A stretch of DNA of 64,000 nucleotides, from positions 1 to 64,000 of the forward strand of contig JACKHN010000014.1 of NCBI GenBank assembly GCA_020638975.1, read 5' to 3'. Each line of letters opens with the position of its first letter. Position 1 is the stretch's first letter. The stretch is from Planctomycetaceae bacterium. Its GTDB lineage: Bacteria; Planctomycetota; Planctomycetia; Pirellulales; Pirellulaceae. Shown here one piece after another: positions 1-7,557 of this stretch. The position numbers were made by a program, and so were the translations under genes. The notes under the pieces are model-generated. The model searched no databases. It was not told where the DNA came from and worked only from the letters and a program-made list of their open reading frames with translations.

Positions 1-114
1 GACGAATCCGGCTGCCATCGCTACATGAAAATGAACGCCATCCAAGCCGCCCGCGTGGTCGAAGTTCAACGGGCTTTGGTGAGTCAACCACCATCCGCAG
101 CGGCGTCGCGATGA
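1..114 (+). CDS. C-terminal tail of an unidentified protein (partial)
   Basis: Frame 1 is open from the first base of the window to a TGA at 112-114, giving 37 residues with a plausible amphipathic composition (AIQAARVVEVQRALVSQ). The upstream part is outside the window, so the family cannot be named. The next gene is on the opposite strand and converges with it. It could equally be a chance open frame; the only support is that it runs unbroken from the edge and ends shortly before a convergent gene. Confidence 0.35.
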   Translation, partial: DESGCHRYMKMNAIQAARVVEVQRALVSQPPSAAASR

Positions 115-193
115 CAAATTCCGGATGTGCGTGAAGGACATAGAGTTTGATGCGAGCCGCGTACCAGTTTGCCACAACCCGGCTTCGCTTCGG

Positions 194-589
194 TCACTCC
201 GCAAGAAACTCTTCTGTCGGCACGCCGAAGTAGTTGGCCAAACGCAGCGCGTTGGCTTTGCTGATGCTGCGGCGGCCAGCGAGGATTTCGTTGATCGTGG
301 TGCGGGGGACTTGGGAAGCTCGAGACAACTCGGTTTGCGTCAGCCCATGGGCCTCGATCAAACCCGCGAGACGGTCTCTCGGTGAGAGTTCGGGAGTCGT
401 GTGGCCTTGCCGGATCTCATACTGTTCGACGAGCGTGGATAGCAGTTCCAGCAGGTCGTCCTCGGCGCGGCTCCGCTTGGCTTTGCGGATCAGACCGTCA
501 ATCTGCTTCAACGTCCGCCGGTAAGCTCGCTGGGAAGAAATCGGACGGGGAACAAACTCCTGAAGCAACGTTTCGTAGGTTGTGGACAT
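194..589 (-). CDS. higA: HigA-type antitoxin, HTH regulator
   Basis: 131-residue protein of the HigA/XRE antitoxin group. The C-terminal half carries a lambda-repressor-like helix-turn-helix (LIEAHGLTQTELSRASQVPRTTINEILAGRRSISKANALRLANYF), ending in a short FLAE tail as in HigA proteins. The frame is open for 11 more codons upstream, but the ATG at 589 is preferred: it lies 11 bp after the stop of the toxin gene at 601, the usual higB-higA spacing. HigA proteins neutralise the HigB mRNA interferase and repress their own operon. A perfect inverted repeat upstream of higB (937-957) is the likely operator. Family identification is by motif and by its partner gene. Confidence 0.85.
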   Translation of the reverse strand: MSTTYETLLQEFVPRPISSQRAYRRTLKQIDGLIRKAKRSRAEDDLLELLSTLVEQYEIRQGHTTPELSPRDRLAGLIEAHGLTQTELSRASQVPRTTINEILAGRRSISKANALRLANYFGVPTEEFLAE

Positions 590-600
590 GACAGCCTCGG

Positions 601-906
601 TTAACAGCAAATATCTTTCCAATCGTCGCGGTCGTATTCGGCGTGCGTCAGGAAGTACCGAACATAGAGTGTTCCTTGGCGCGCGTCGCTCGCATAATGC
701 ACGTTACAAATCAACCGTCTCGCGCCCGTCGCGTCGAACACCAGGCATTGACCGACCTGATCCGCCGACGGATAGTCCTGCCGCACTTCATGAAGGTTTC
801 GCCAGTTCACCTGACTCGCTGTTCTCCACCAGTTATCCAGCCAATTACTGCATTGCGGATGGCGGCGTTTTGCGTTATCGATCGCAGGCCGAGCGATGAT
901 GTGCAT
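601..906 (-). CDS. higB: HigB-type mRNA interferase toxin
   Basis: 101 residues matching the HigB_toxin family: it begins MHIIARPAI, contains W..A....W.N..EVRQ.YPSAD, then a beta segment (CLVFDATGARRLICNVHY), and ends with the characteristic YVRYFLTHAEYDRDDW. Proteins of this family are ribosome-associated endoribonucleases that cleave mRNA. The toxin gene precedes the antitoxin gene, the hallmark order of higBA systems. The start ATG is 31 bp downstream of a 21-bp palindrome, consistent with repression by the antitoxin complex. Full length for the family. Confidence 0.88.
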   Translation of the reverse strand: MHIIARPAIDNAKRRHPQCSNWLDNWWRTASQVNWRNLHEVRQDYPSADQVGQCLVFDATGARRLICNVHYASDARQGTLYVRYFLTHAEYDRDDWKDICC

Positions 907-936
907 GGATTACCTCTACACGAGTACTCCTAACAG

Positions 937-957
937 GATGTCACAAAATGTGACATC
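937..957. promoter_or_regulatory. Likely higBA operator (inverted repeat)
   Basis: Perfect inverted repeat with 9-bp arms GATGTCACA and TGTGACATC around AAA, 31-51 bp upstream of the higB ATG. Position and symmetry fit autoregulation by the HigA antitoxin. Binding is inferred. Confidence 0.6.
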
Positions 958-1217
958 TGTCAAGTTCAGCATAGGAGCAAACGCAGCAGGTGTGCAAGCA
1001 AAGTGCTCGATATTAGTGATCGCAGCAGCAATCACCTGGTAGCTTGAAGGCTTGCTGCTGGCCATAATGTAACGTTCGCCCTGGCCCAAGCACGTCGATA
1101 TACCGAGTAACCGCCAACACAAAACAACCATCAGAGATGTTTACAGCAGTGGCTTGAGCCTCACCGAACTCAAGATAGATGCCCCACCAAACCTAGATAC
1201 AAAAAACGCACGAAACA
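958..1217. other. Intergenic region before the sulfatase gene
   Basis: About 260 bp between the higBA operator and the sulfatase start. It presumably holds the divergent promoters of both units. I see no convincing gene, tRNA or repeat in it; short open frames here have no recognisable content. Confidence 0.5.
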
Positions 1218-3032
1218 ATGATGAAGTTCTCGCTTTCCCTAATGGCCATTTTGCTGGTCGTCGCCTCAACCGCCCTTGCGGATCGCCCTAACGTGATCGT
1301 CATCATGACTGATGACCAAGGGTATGGGGAGTTTTCCTGTCACGGAAATCCGGTCACGCAGACACCGAACATCGACAAGATCGCGCGCGACGGAATTCGG
1401 CTGACGGATTTTCATGTTGCGCCGATGTGTACGCCGACACGCGGCCAGTTGATGACGGGGCTGGATGCGTTTCGCAATGGTGCGAGTAATGTCAGCAGCG
1501 GTCGAACATTGTTGAAAGCGGATGTGAAGACGATCGCCAACCTGTTTCAGGACGCGGGATACCGGACGGGGATCTTTGGCAAGTGGCACCTTGGTGACAA
1601 CTATCCGTTTCGGCCGGAGAATCGTGGCTTTGACGAAGCGTTGTGGTTTCCCTCTTCGCACATCAACAGCGTTCCGGACTTTTGGGACAACGACTACTTC
1701 GATGACACGTACATTCACAACGGAAAACGCAAGAAGTATCAAGGGTATTGCACCGACATCTTTTTCGACGAAGCCGCGGCGTGGATTGCCAAAGAGGATG
1801 AACGCCCGTTCTTTGCTTACATCGCGCTGAACGCCGCCCACTGGCCATGGTTCGTTCCGGACAAGTTTCGTGAGCCGATTCGTCAGGCGATTCGAGAGAA
1901 TCCCGAGGTGGTCGAGCGTCTGAACAATTTGCAACGGGAAGACCTGATCAGTTTCCTGGCGATGGGAGCCAACATCGATGAGAACGTCGGCAAGCTGGAT
2001 GAGCGACTGAAGCAGTCCGATGTTTTCGACAACACGATTGTCGTCTTCCTGACAGACAACGGCAGCACGATGGGGCAGGACTACTACAACGCGGGGATGC
2101 GCGGCAAGAAGACTCAACTGTGGGAAGGCGGACACCGTGTCCCCTGTTTTATCCGCTGGCCGGCCGGTTCGCTCGGCGAGCCACGTGACGTCGCCGAGTT
2201 GTCTCATGTTCAAGACTTGATGCCAACGCTTGCCGACTTGGCCGGAGTCGCCGGTGTTCCCGACGAACTCGATGGCCAGAGCCTGGCACCCATACTGCGT
2301 GGCGAAAGGGACAGCCTGGAAGATCGGATGCTGGTCATCAACTACAGCCGCATGCCGGGATTCCAGGTGACCTACACCCGCGGCAGCCCGGCGATTCCAA
2401 GACGTAATGGCGCAGGAGTGCTATGGAAACGCTGGCGGTTGCTTGAAGACCGCATGCTGTTTGACCTCGACAGTGATCCGCACCAGGACCATGATGTCGC
2501 CGCCAATCACCCCGATGTCGTTTCAAAAATGCGTGCTCACCTGGACCAGTGGTGGGACGGCGTCAAAGACGATGTGATGACTCCTCAGCGCGTGATCATC
2601 GGATCCGACGAGGAGAATCCAATGATGTTGACCGCATGTGAATGGCTGGATGTATTTGTTGACCAGCAACGACAGGTCCGCGACGCCGCATTGAAGAACG
2701 GGACATGGCACTTGCAAGTCGCGAAGACGGGAACGTACAGAATCGAACTGCGCCGTTGGCCTCGAGAGTCCGGATTGCAACTGACAGACAGTCTTCTAGA
2801 AACCCGTGTGACCGACGGCGTATTCGTGCCTGGGAAGTCATTGCCTATCGCGTCGGCGACCCTGCAGGCGGGTGATCGTAAAATGAAGCTGAATCCGCAG
2901 CCTGACAAAGCTTCATTCGTCGCAGAGGTCGAACTCGCCGAGGGCCCGATTGAGTTGAGAACATCGTTTTTCGATCCCGACGGCAACGAGATTTGTGGCG
3001 CCTACTATGCCTACGTCGCTCGCCAACGTTGA
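1218..3032 (+). CDS. Secreted sulfatase (formylglycine type)
   Basis: 604-residue exported sulfatase of the alkaline phosphatase-like superfamily. A signal peptide (residues 1-21, hydrophobic LMAILLVVASTALA) precedes PNVIVIMTDDQGYGEFSCHG, in which D32 and D33 are the calcium ligands. Cys71 in MCTPTRG is the CxPxR cysteine converted to formylglycine. GKWHLG (K122, H124), the LTDNGS motif (D280, N281) and the RGKKTQLWEGG segment complete the active site. The last ~120 residues form an extra beta-rich domain often appended to planctomycete sulfatases. Such enzymes desulfate carbohydrates, for instance marine polysaccharides; the substrate cannot be told from sequence. Starts with tandem ATG codons; transcribed alone. 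Paired hairpins at 3126-3167 may terminate it. Confidence 0.93.
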   Translation: MMKFSLSLMAILLVVASTALADRPNVIVIMTDDQGYGEFSCHGNPVTQTPNIDKIARDGIRLTDFHVAPMCTPTRGQLMTGLDAFRNGASNVSSGRTLLKADVKTIANLFQDAGYRTGIFGKWHLGDNYPFRPENRGFDEALWFPSSHINSVPDFWDNDYFDDTYIHNGKRKKYQGYCTDIFFDEAAAWIAKEDERPFFAYIALNAAHWPWFVPDKFREPIRQAIRENPEVVERLNNLQREDLISFLAMGANIDENVGKLDERLKQSDVFDNTIVVFLTDNGSTMGQDYYNAGMRGKKTQLWEGGHRVPCFIRWPAGSLGEPRDVAELSHVQDLMPTLADLAGVAGVPDELDGQSLAPILRGERDSLEDRMLVINYSRMPGFQVTYTRGSPAIPRRNGAGVLWKRWRLLEDRMLFDLDSDPHQDHDVAANHPDVVSKMRAHLDQWWDGVKDDVMTPQRVIIGSDEENPMMLTACEWLDVFVDQQRQVRDAALKNGTWHLQVAKTGTYRIELRRWPRESGLQLTDSLLETRVTDGVFVPGKSLPIASATLQAGDRKMKLNPQPDKASFVAEVELAEGPIELRTSFFDPDGNEICGAYYAYVARQR

Positions 3033-3125
3033 GCACAAGGCAGATTCAATTCAACTATTCCATCTCGGATCGCGGCGATCACCGACTTAGGATCGTTCGA
3101 GAAATAGGGATGCGAATTGTTTGTA

Positions 3126-3167
3126 GCGGCAAGACGCTTGCCGCCGGTTTTGTGCTGGAAACAGCAC
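3126..3167. terminator. Two adjacent hairpins between convergent genes
   Basis: Perfect 8-bp stem GCGGCAAG/CTTGCCGC (3126-3144, loop ACG) followed by TTTT, and a 6-bp stem GTGCTG/CAGCAC with a GAAA tetraloop (3152-3167). They lie between the sulfatase and the convergent sialidase-like gene, so they could act as a terminator. They may instead be a copy of a dispersed intergenic repeat. Confidence 0.45.
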
Positions 3168-3214
3168 TTCGCCTGTGGCTGGTGCCATTCCGATCACTCA
3201 TTTTTCGAACGAGC

Positions 3215-4918
3215 CTATTTTCGCGGCCCTTCACGAGGAGATGCTCTAAAGCGCGATTTCCCGTTCGTGGGTGCCGAGACCTTCGATACCAGTACCGCCG
3301 TGTCAGGAGCCTTGCCGGAGTAGAAAGACACGTAGTGCGTGTCCCCGATCACGGTGTCACTGATCACGGTGTCACTGATCACGGTGTCTCTGATCACGGT
3401 GTCTCTGATCACGGTGGCATTCGCATTGCCCGAATCCAACGCGATCTCACTACCGATGGCGACGACCTCGGACGCAGGCCATCTGAGCGGATGGTCGAAC
3501 ACGCTTTCTGGATCCACGACTCGGCGCCGAAGGATGCCCCTGCCACGCTCATAATAATAGTTGCTCAGCAAACCGGTTTCGGGGTCGAGGATCAGGCTTG
3601 GCGTGGAAGCCGCGATATCGCTGATGTTGGTCCGCTCGCGAGTCCAGGTCGCGCCGTAGTCCGTTGAGACCATCTGGAATTGCGACTGCCCGCCGCTTTC
3701 CGTCCGCCCGATGGCAAGAATGCGGCCATCGCCGAGGTAGACCGCGGAGGGCTCGGTCGGCCAGTCCGCTTTTGTCAGGTCGGACTCGATGGTTTTCTGT
3801 GTCCAGGTTGCGCCGTCGTCACTGCTGGTCATCATGCCCCACGAGTGAACGGCTTTGTCACTGTAGTTTCCTGCGAACCACAGGGCCATAAGCCCGACGT
3901 CAGGGACCGCGAAGACGTCGGTGATCTGCATGGGTTGTACGGCGAGCTTCGGCGTCGCCACCAGCGTAAACATTATCCCGTCCGTGGTGCGGTACAGGTC
4001 GTGGTTCCACTCTTTTCCGATTCGGCGCACCCAGAGAAGCATTGCTCCCTTGGAATCCAGTCCCTTCCCCACTGTGACCTCGCCGTAGCCCGGCGTGCTG
4101 GCGATAGTTGTTTCTGCCGTCCACGATTTTCCTCCGTCCATGGACGTACGTGCGTAAACGCCGCGGGCGTCTTCATCGATCTTATGCGCCGTGCCGCGAC
4201 TGTAGGTGCAGACCAACTTTTCTCCAATCGCCTGGATCATCGGCCACGAGTTGTAGCCGCTCACGTCCTGAACGACACGTGGCTCCGCAGGAGCGTTCAG
4301 GGGCGTCACTTTGACCAAAGCCAAACCGGTCGGACGGATGAACGAGTCTCCCGTATCGCCAGGCTCCCGTTGAATCCGCACCGTCAGGGGCGCGTCGGGT
4401 GCCACTTCGTAGTAGGATTCCAGAACGATCGTCCGGGTATGAAGCGGTGCGGCGGGAAGCGCTGTTCGCACAGGCTTGCCCAGACGATAGCGGGTTGTGA
4501 ACGGGGCATTCTCCACCATCTGCGAGAGGTGGACCCGGTAAACATCCTCGTACTCGGGGCTCGTCTCCGAGTCCGTCGAGGTCACGACGATCTCGACCTT
4601 CACCGCGACACAATCCTGGGGAAGGCCGGCAACGATGCCAGCGACAGACTGCCCAGGCGTGCCACCGGACAATGACCACACTGGAATGTGCGTCGAGCCG
4701 CGCGACATATTGACGAGCGAAGGTGTGCCCGTCGCGATCGACATGTTGTTCGCGGTCAGGTAGATCGGCGACTGCTCCCACCTGCGGGGAATTTGCGTTT
4801 CAGCCCCTCGCGCGCCATCCGCGTTACTGACGCGAGGAGTTATTGTGTCCGCGCTCACTGTCACCGTCATGGAAATCGTGGCCAAAATAAAGACGAGCAT
4901 GTCTCGCACCATCCTCAT
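3215..4918 (-). CDS. Sialidase-like / BNR-repeat exported protein
   Basis: 567 residues from the chosen ATG at 4918, which follows AAGGAAGG at good spacing and opens a signal peptide (MVRDMLVFILATISMTVTVSA). The frame is open 45 codons further upstream, but that stretch has no signal-like character. The C-terminal two-thirds is a beta-propeller with Asp-box motifs SMDGGKSWT, SSDDGATWT and STDYGATWT, as in sialidases and other BNR proteins. A catalytic Arg triad is not obvious, so hydrolysis of sialic acid is only a possibility. Near the C terminus a 15-bp unit is repeated five times (3339-3413), giving a string of TVI-S/R-D pentapeptides. It is the last gene of a four-gene run beginning at 9099. 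Confidence 0.78.
   Translation of the reverse strand: MRMVRDMLVFILATISMTVTVSADTITPRVSNADGARGAETQIPRRWEQSPIYLTANNMSIATGTPSLVNMSRGSTHIPVWSLSGGTPGQSVAGIVAGLPQDCVAVKVEIVVTSTDSETSPEYEDVYRVHLSQMVENAPFTTRYRLGKPVRTALPAAPLHTRTIVLESYYEVAPDAPLTVRIQREPGDTGDSFIRPTGLALVKVTPLNAPAEPRVVQDVSGYNSWPMIQAIGEKLVCTYSRGTAHKIDEDARGVYARTSMDGGKSWTAETTIASTPGYGEVTVGKGLDSKGAMLLWVRRIGKEWNHDLYRTTDGIMFTLVATPKLAVQPMQITDVFAVPDVGLMALWFAGNYSDKAVHSWGMMTSSDDGATWTQKTIESDLTKADWPTEPSAVYLGDGRILAIGRTESGGQSQFQMVSTDYGATWTRERTNISDIAASTPSLILDPETGLLSNYYYERGRGILRRRVVDPESVFDHPLRWPASEVVAIGSEIALDSGNANATVIRDTVIRDTVISDTVISDTVIGDTHYVSFYSGKAPDTAVLVSKVSAPTNGKSRFRASPREGPRK
3339..3413. repeat. In-frame tandem repeat, 15 bp x 5
   Basis: Five head-to-tail 15-bp units (consensus GTGTCACTGATCACG on the + strand) within the sialidase-like gene, differing by one to three bases. 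The unit is a multiple of three, so copy-number changes alter the length of a TVISD repeat without breaking the frame. Each unit contains a TGATCA-like palindrome. Confidence 0.9.
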
Positions 4919-5058
4919 TTCCTTCCTTTCGTCTGATTCTGATTCAACAATTGGTCCTACAACGACTCCGCGCCGACCGGAGTCAGACGAAACGTGGAAA
5001 GAGCTTTCATGGTTCATTCCCGATGCCAGAGTGTTGATGAACCACAAAGTCATTAGTA

Positions 5059-6183
5059 TCAGCCGTCAAACTTGCCAGGCTTCAGGTACGGCTTAAGTGA
5101 CTCGAAACGCCACTCAATTTCGGCGATCTCCTCTGGAGAAAGTGTCAGGTCACGAATGATCGGATTGGCGGGAGTGCTGCCATTCGGACCATACTCGCGC
5201 GAGATCATCGTGCGGAAAACGCCACGCATCTTCAACAAATGCAGACTGTAGCCGCGCAAATCGCCTGGATGGGTCTGCGACAGATTGAGCATCAAGGTCA
5301 GCTTGCTGTACATGTCCTTGAGCGTCGCGGGATCGGAGCCGCTTCGCATCAATTCCCAAATCTTGGCGAGGAGGTCGGCGTAGGCGATTCGTTCGGTGAC
5401 GAGGCCTTCCGTGCCGAGCCGCGACTCATACAACCAGCCATAAGCGCCCCGAGCGCTGAAGATGCTACGGATCGACGGCGAGGCGAGCAGCGCGCGAATG
5501 CGTGGGATCACCGGACTCGACTCTTCCTTGACGTAACCGAAGTTCGGGAACTCCTTAGCCAACTCGATCAGCAACTCGGTCGAGGGCGAAGCGCCGCCGC
5601 GGCGAGCGGTCGTTTGGATCATCACGGGTTGCTCGGTGATCACGGCGGCGAGGGCTCGCCAATACTGTCGCAAGTCGTCTTGCGTCTTGCCGGTGTCGGG
5701 CGGTCGCGAGATGATTGCCGTGGGCGACAGCTTCTTGGCGTGCTTGGCGTAGATGAGCATGTCGTCGGTGTCTTTACCCTGTACACCGAGACACAGCGCT
5801 GTCTTCTGCAGGCCCTGAGTTGTCTTGGCAAGCACCTCCATCCCTTCGAGCTTTTCGTCTTGGGTCAGCAGATCAACACTATCGTTCGACTGCGGCCAGA
5901 TCATCCCAGGGCTCTCACACCAATCGGCGAACCGCGCCTCTCGCGCAAGGATCTCGAAGTCCACGGCGCCGGAAAGGGTAAAGGGAGTCGAAAGAATCGG
6001 GAACGGACCACGGAATCGCGGAAAGTCGGGGCACCTCAACTTCACCGGAACTTGCGTGGCGGTTGCCTTGAGGGGCTCCGCATCGCTTCGTGTCGGAAGC
6101 AACGCAGCGGCAGCGACGCCCGACGCGCCGACCACCGCGGTCTTTAATATACGTCTTCTGGTGATCCGGACGTCTAAGTTCAT
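5059..6183 (-). CDS. Exported dihydrodipicolinate synthase / N-acetylneuraminate lyase family protein
   Basis: 374 residues with a Tat-like leader (TRRRILKTAVVGASGVAAAALLP), followed by a (beta/alpha)8 barrel of the DHDPS/NAL superfamily. The Schiff-base lysine is K219 in FGYVKEES. Two other hallmarks are altered: the GTTGE-type loop reads PQSND (97-101), and the catalytic tyrosine position of the I-L-Y-N-V-P-x-R-T-G strand reads MIQTTARRGG (Q190). Aldolase chemistry is therefore plausible but not assured. The gene lies 140 bp upstream of a sialidase-like gene. A link to sialic-acid-like sugars is tempting but is inferred from neighbourhood only. Planctomycete homologues with Tat leaders are commonly annotated simply as dihydrodipicolinate synthase family. 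Confidence 0.75.
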   Translation of the reverse strand: MNLDVRITRRRILKTAVVGASGVAAAALLPTRSDAEPLKATATQVPVKLRCPDFPRFRGPFPILSTPFTLSGAVDFEILAREARFADWCESPGMIWPQSNDSVDLLTQDEKLEGMEVLAKTTQGLQKTALCLGVQGKDTDDMLIYAKHAKKLSPTAIISRPPDTGKTQDDLRQYWRALAAVITEQPVMIQTTARRGGASPSTELLIELAKEFPNFGYVKEESSPVIPRIRALLASPSIRSIFSARGAYGWLYESRLGTEGLVTERIAYADLLAKIWELMRSGSDPATLKDMYSKLTLMLNLSQTHPGDLRGYSLHLLKMRGVFRTMISREYGPNGSTPANPIIRDLTLSPEEIAEIEWRFESLKPYLKPGKFDG

Positions 6184-6244
6184 GAGTGATTCTCGCTAAC
6201 AGTTGTGACGACGATCACGTCCCGCGAATTCTGATGGAACGCAG

Positions 6245-7522
6245 TCATGACGGTTTCTCTTGCAACTCCGGTTCCTTTTTCAGCACCTGCATCGTCTGTT
6301 GCTGCCGCTTTCTGACGAATGCTCCGGCGCCTTCAGCCTTTGCTCGTGCCGCATCAGGGTTCTTCGCCATCTCAAGTACCGCGGGGACGATTTTCGGAAT
6401 TTGCTCTTCGTCGTCGAGATCGAAGAGCCAGTCGCCAAGTCCGATATCTCGCCACATGAAGCCCTTGCTGGTTTGCTCTTTGAAACGACACACGATTGCG
6501 GGGATGCCGTTGCCAAGTGCCATGATCGGCGAGTGCATCTCGCTGCCGAATAGGCCGGCGCTGCGGACGTAGGTGCTGAGCGCCTCGTCGGTGAGCCAAA
6601 ACTTCTCACGCCACACAACGCGAGGCTTGACGTCGGTCGGCAGCTTATCGAAAAACATCTCCTTGCCGACGGCCATCTGCGTCATGTCTTCGGGGCAGAG
6701 CAGCACCTTCAGCGGCGTTTCGCGCACCACGGCGATGATTGCTTCACGCAGCGCCGCATGGTCGTGTTCCTTCATGCTCTCGTTGTAGGCATGCCGCTCC
6801 GAATCGACCGCTCGATTCTTAGCAGGAATCGTCCAGTAAGGCGTGTAGCGAAGCCGCGACAGGCAACAAAGGAACTTGCCTTCTTCGAGTCCGCTTGCTT
6901 TCATGAACGCAGTGGCACGTTCATCGTCGCGCAAGTCGCAGGCAAACGCGCCGTCCGGTCCGAATTCCATCACCGGACAAGCGATCTTCTGCTTCTTTGC
7001 ATGTTCGAGTGAAACGGAATCGCGGAAGAAGATGAACTTCGCGCGGCTGAGCAGTTGCGAAAGATCAGCGTCCCAGAACGAACCATAGGTAATGCCATAA
7101 ACGCCGAACGGTTTTCCCGTGTGCTGGTCCCATGCCGCCACATCGTTGGCCGCTACGAGCGAAGGCCCGGAACCGTGCAACAGAAAGTCGGCCCAGTGGA
7201 TCGCCTCGCCGAGTTCCTTGTTTGATGCCTTGCCGTCGCTGCCGATACGTCCCTTCACGATCTTCAACTTCGGAAAGCGACGGTGCTCCATCGCGGCGAC
7301 TTCATCCGAAAGATCGTACGACGCCCAAAGCACGACCTCGGCATTCGGAATGTATTTTTCGACGAGTGCCAACACACCGGGCGTATGGGCGATGTCGCCG
7401 ATATTGACCACCTGCCACGACGACCGCAGCAGAATCCGCGGTCGACGTTTGTCATCAGCCGCGGCGGCAGAGGCGGCGATCAAGCTGGCAAGCGACGACT
7501 GTAACCATTGACGGCGATGCAT
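6245..7522 (-). CDS. Polysaccharide pyruvyl transferase family protein with signal peptide
   Basis: 425 residues. An N-terminal export signal (RRQWLQSSLASLIAASAAAA) is followed by a Rossmann-type fold resembling the polysaccharide pyruvyl transferase family: an N-terminal NIGDIAHTPGVLALVEKYIPNAEVVLW segment, HGSGPSLVAA, a FFRDSVSLEHAKK segment, and the C-terminal SEMHSPIMALGNGIPAIVCRF, equivalent to the conserved R/S-x-H-x-x-I-x-A-x-x-x-G-x-P motif. Characterised members add ketal-pyruvate to sugars using PEP in the cytoplasm, so a signal peptide is odd and suggests a divergent extracytoplasmic function. It lies 61 bp upstream of the DHDPS-like gene and 35 bp downstream of a beta-helix gene, on the same strand. 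Confidence 0.7.
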   Translation of the reverse strand: MHRRQWLQSSLASLIAASAAAADDKRRPRILLRSSWQVVNIGDIAHTPGVLALVEKYIPNAEVVLWASYDLSDEVAAMEHRRFPKLKIVKGRIGSDGKASNKELGEAIHWADFLLHGSGPSLVAANDVAAWDQHTGKPFGVYGITYGSFWDADLSQLLSRAKFIFFRDSVSLEHAKKQKIACPVMEFGPDGAFACDLRDDERATAFMKASGLEEGKFLCCLSRLRYTPYWTIPAKNRAVDSERHAYNESMKEHDHAALREAIIAVVRETPLKVLLCPEDMTQMAVGKEMFFDKLPTDVKPRVVWREKFWLTDEALSTYVRSAGLFGSEMHSPIMALGNGIPAIVCRFKEQTSKGFMWRDIGLGDWLFDLDDEEQIPKIVPAVLEMAKNPDAARAKAEGAGAFVRKRQQQTMQVLKKEPELQEKPS

Positions 7523-7557
7523 GAGGTCACTCTTAGTTGAGTAAAGAAGGAATTACG

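Noticed and set aside
916..1131. 71-codon reverse-strand open frame upstream of higB
   Set aside because: Spans the higBA operator palindrome and has no family resemblance; left as intergenic.
3339..3413. Tandem repeat considered as a CRISPR array
   Set aside because: Units are contiguous with no spacers and encode an in-frame pentapeptide repeat; no cas genes in the window.
3680..4675. Long open frame of 331 codons on the + strand across the sialidase-like gene
   Set aside because: Antisense shadow of a gene with a signal peptide, Asp boxes and a good ribosome binding site; the product has no recognisable domain.
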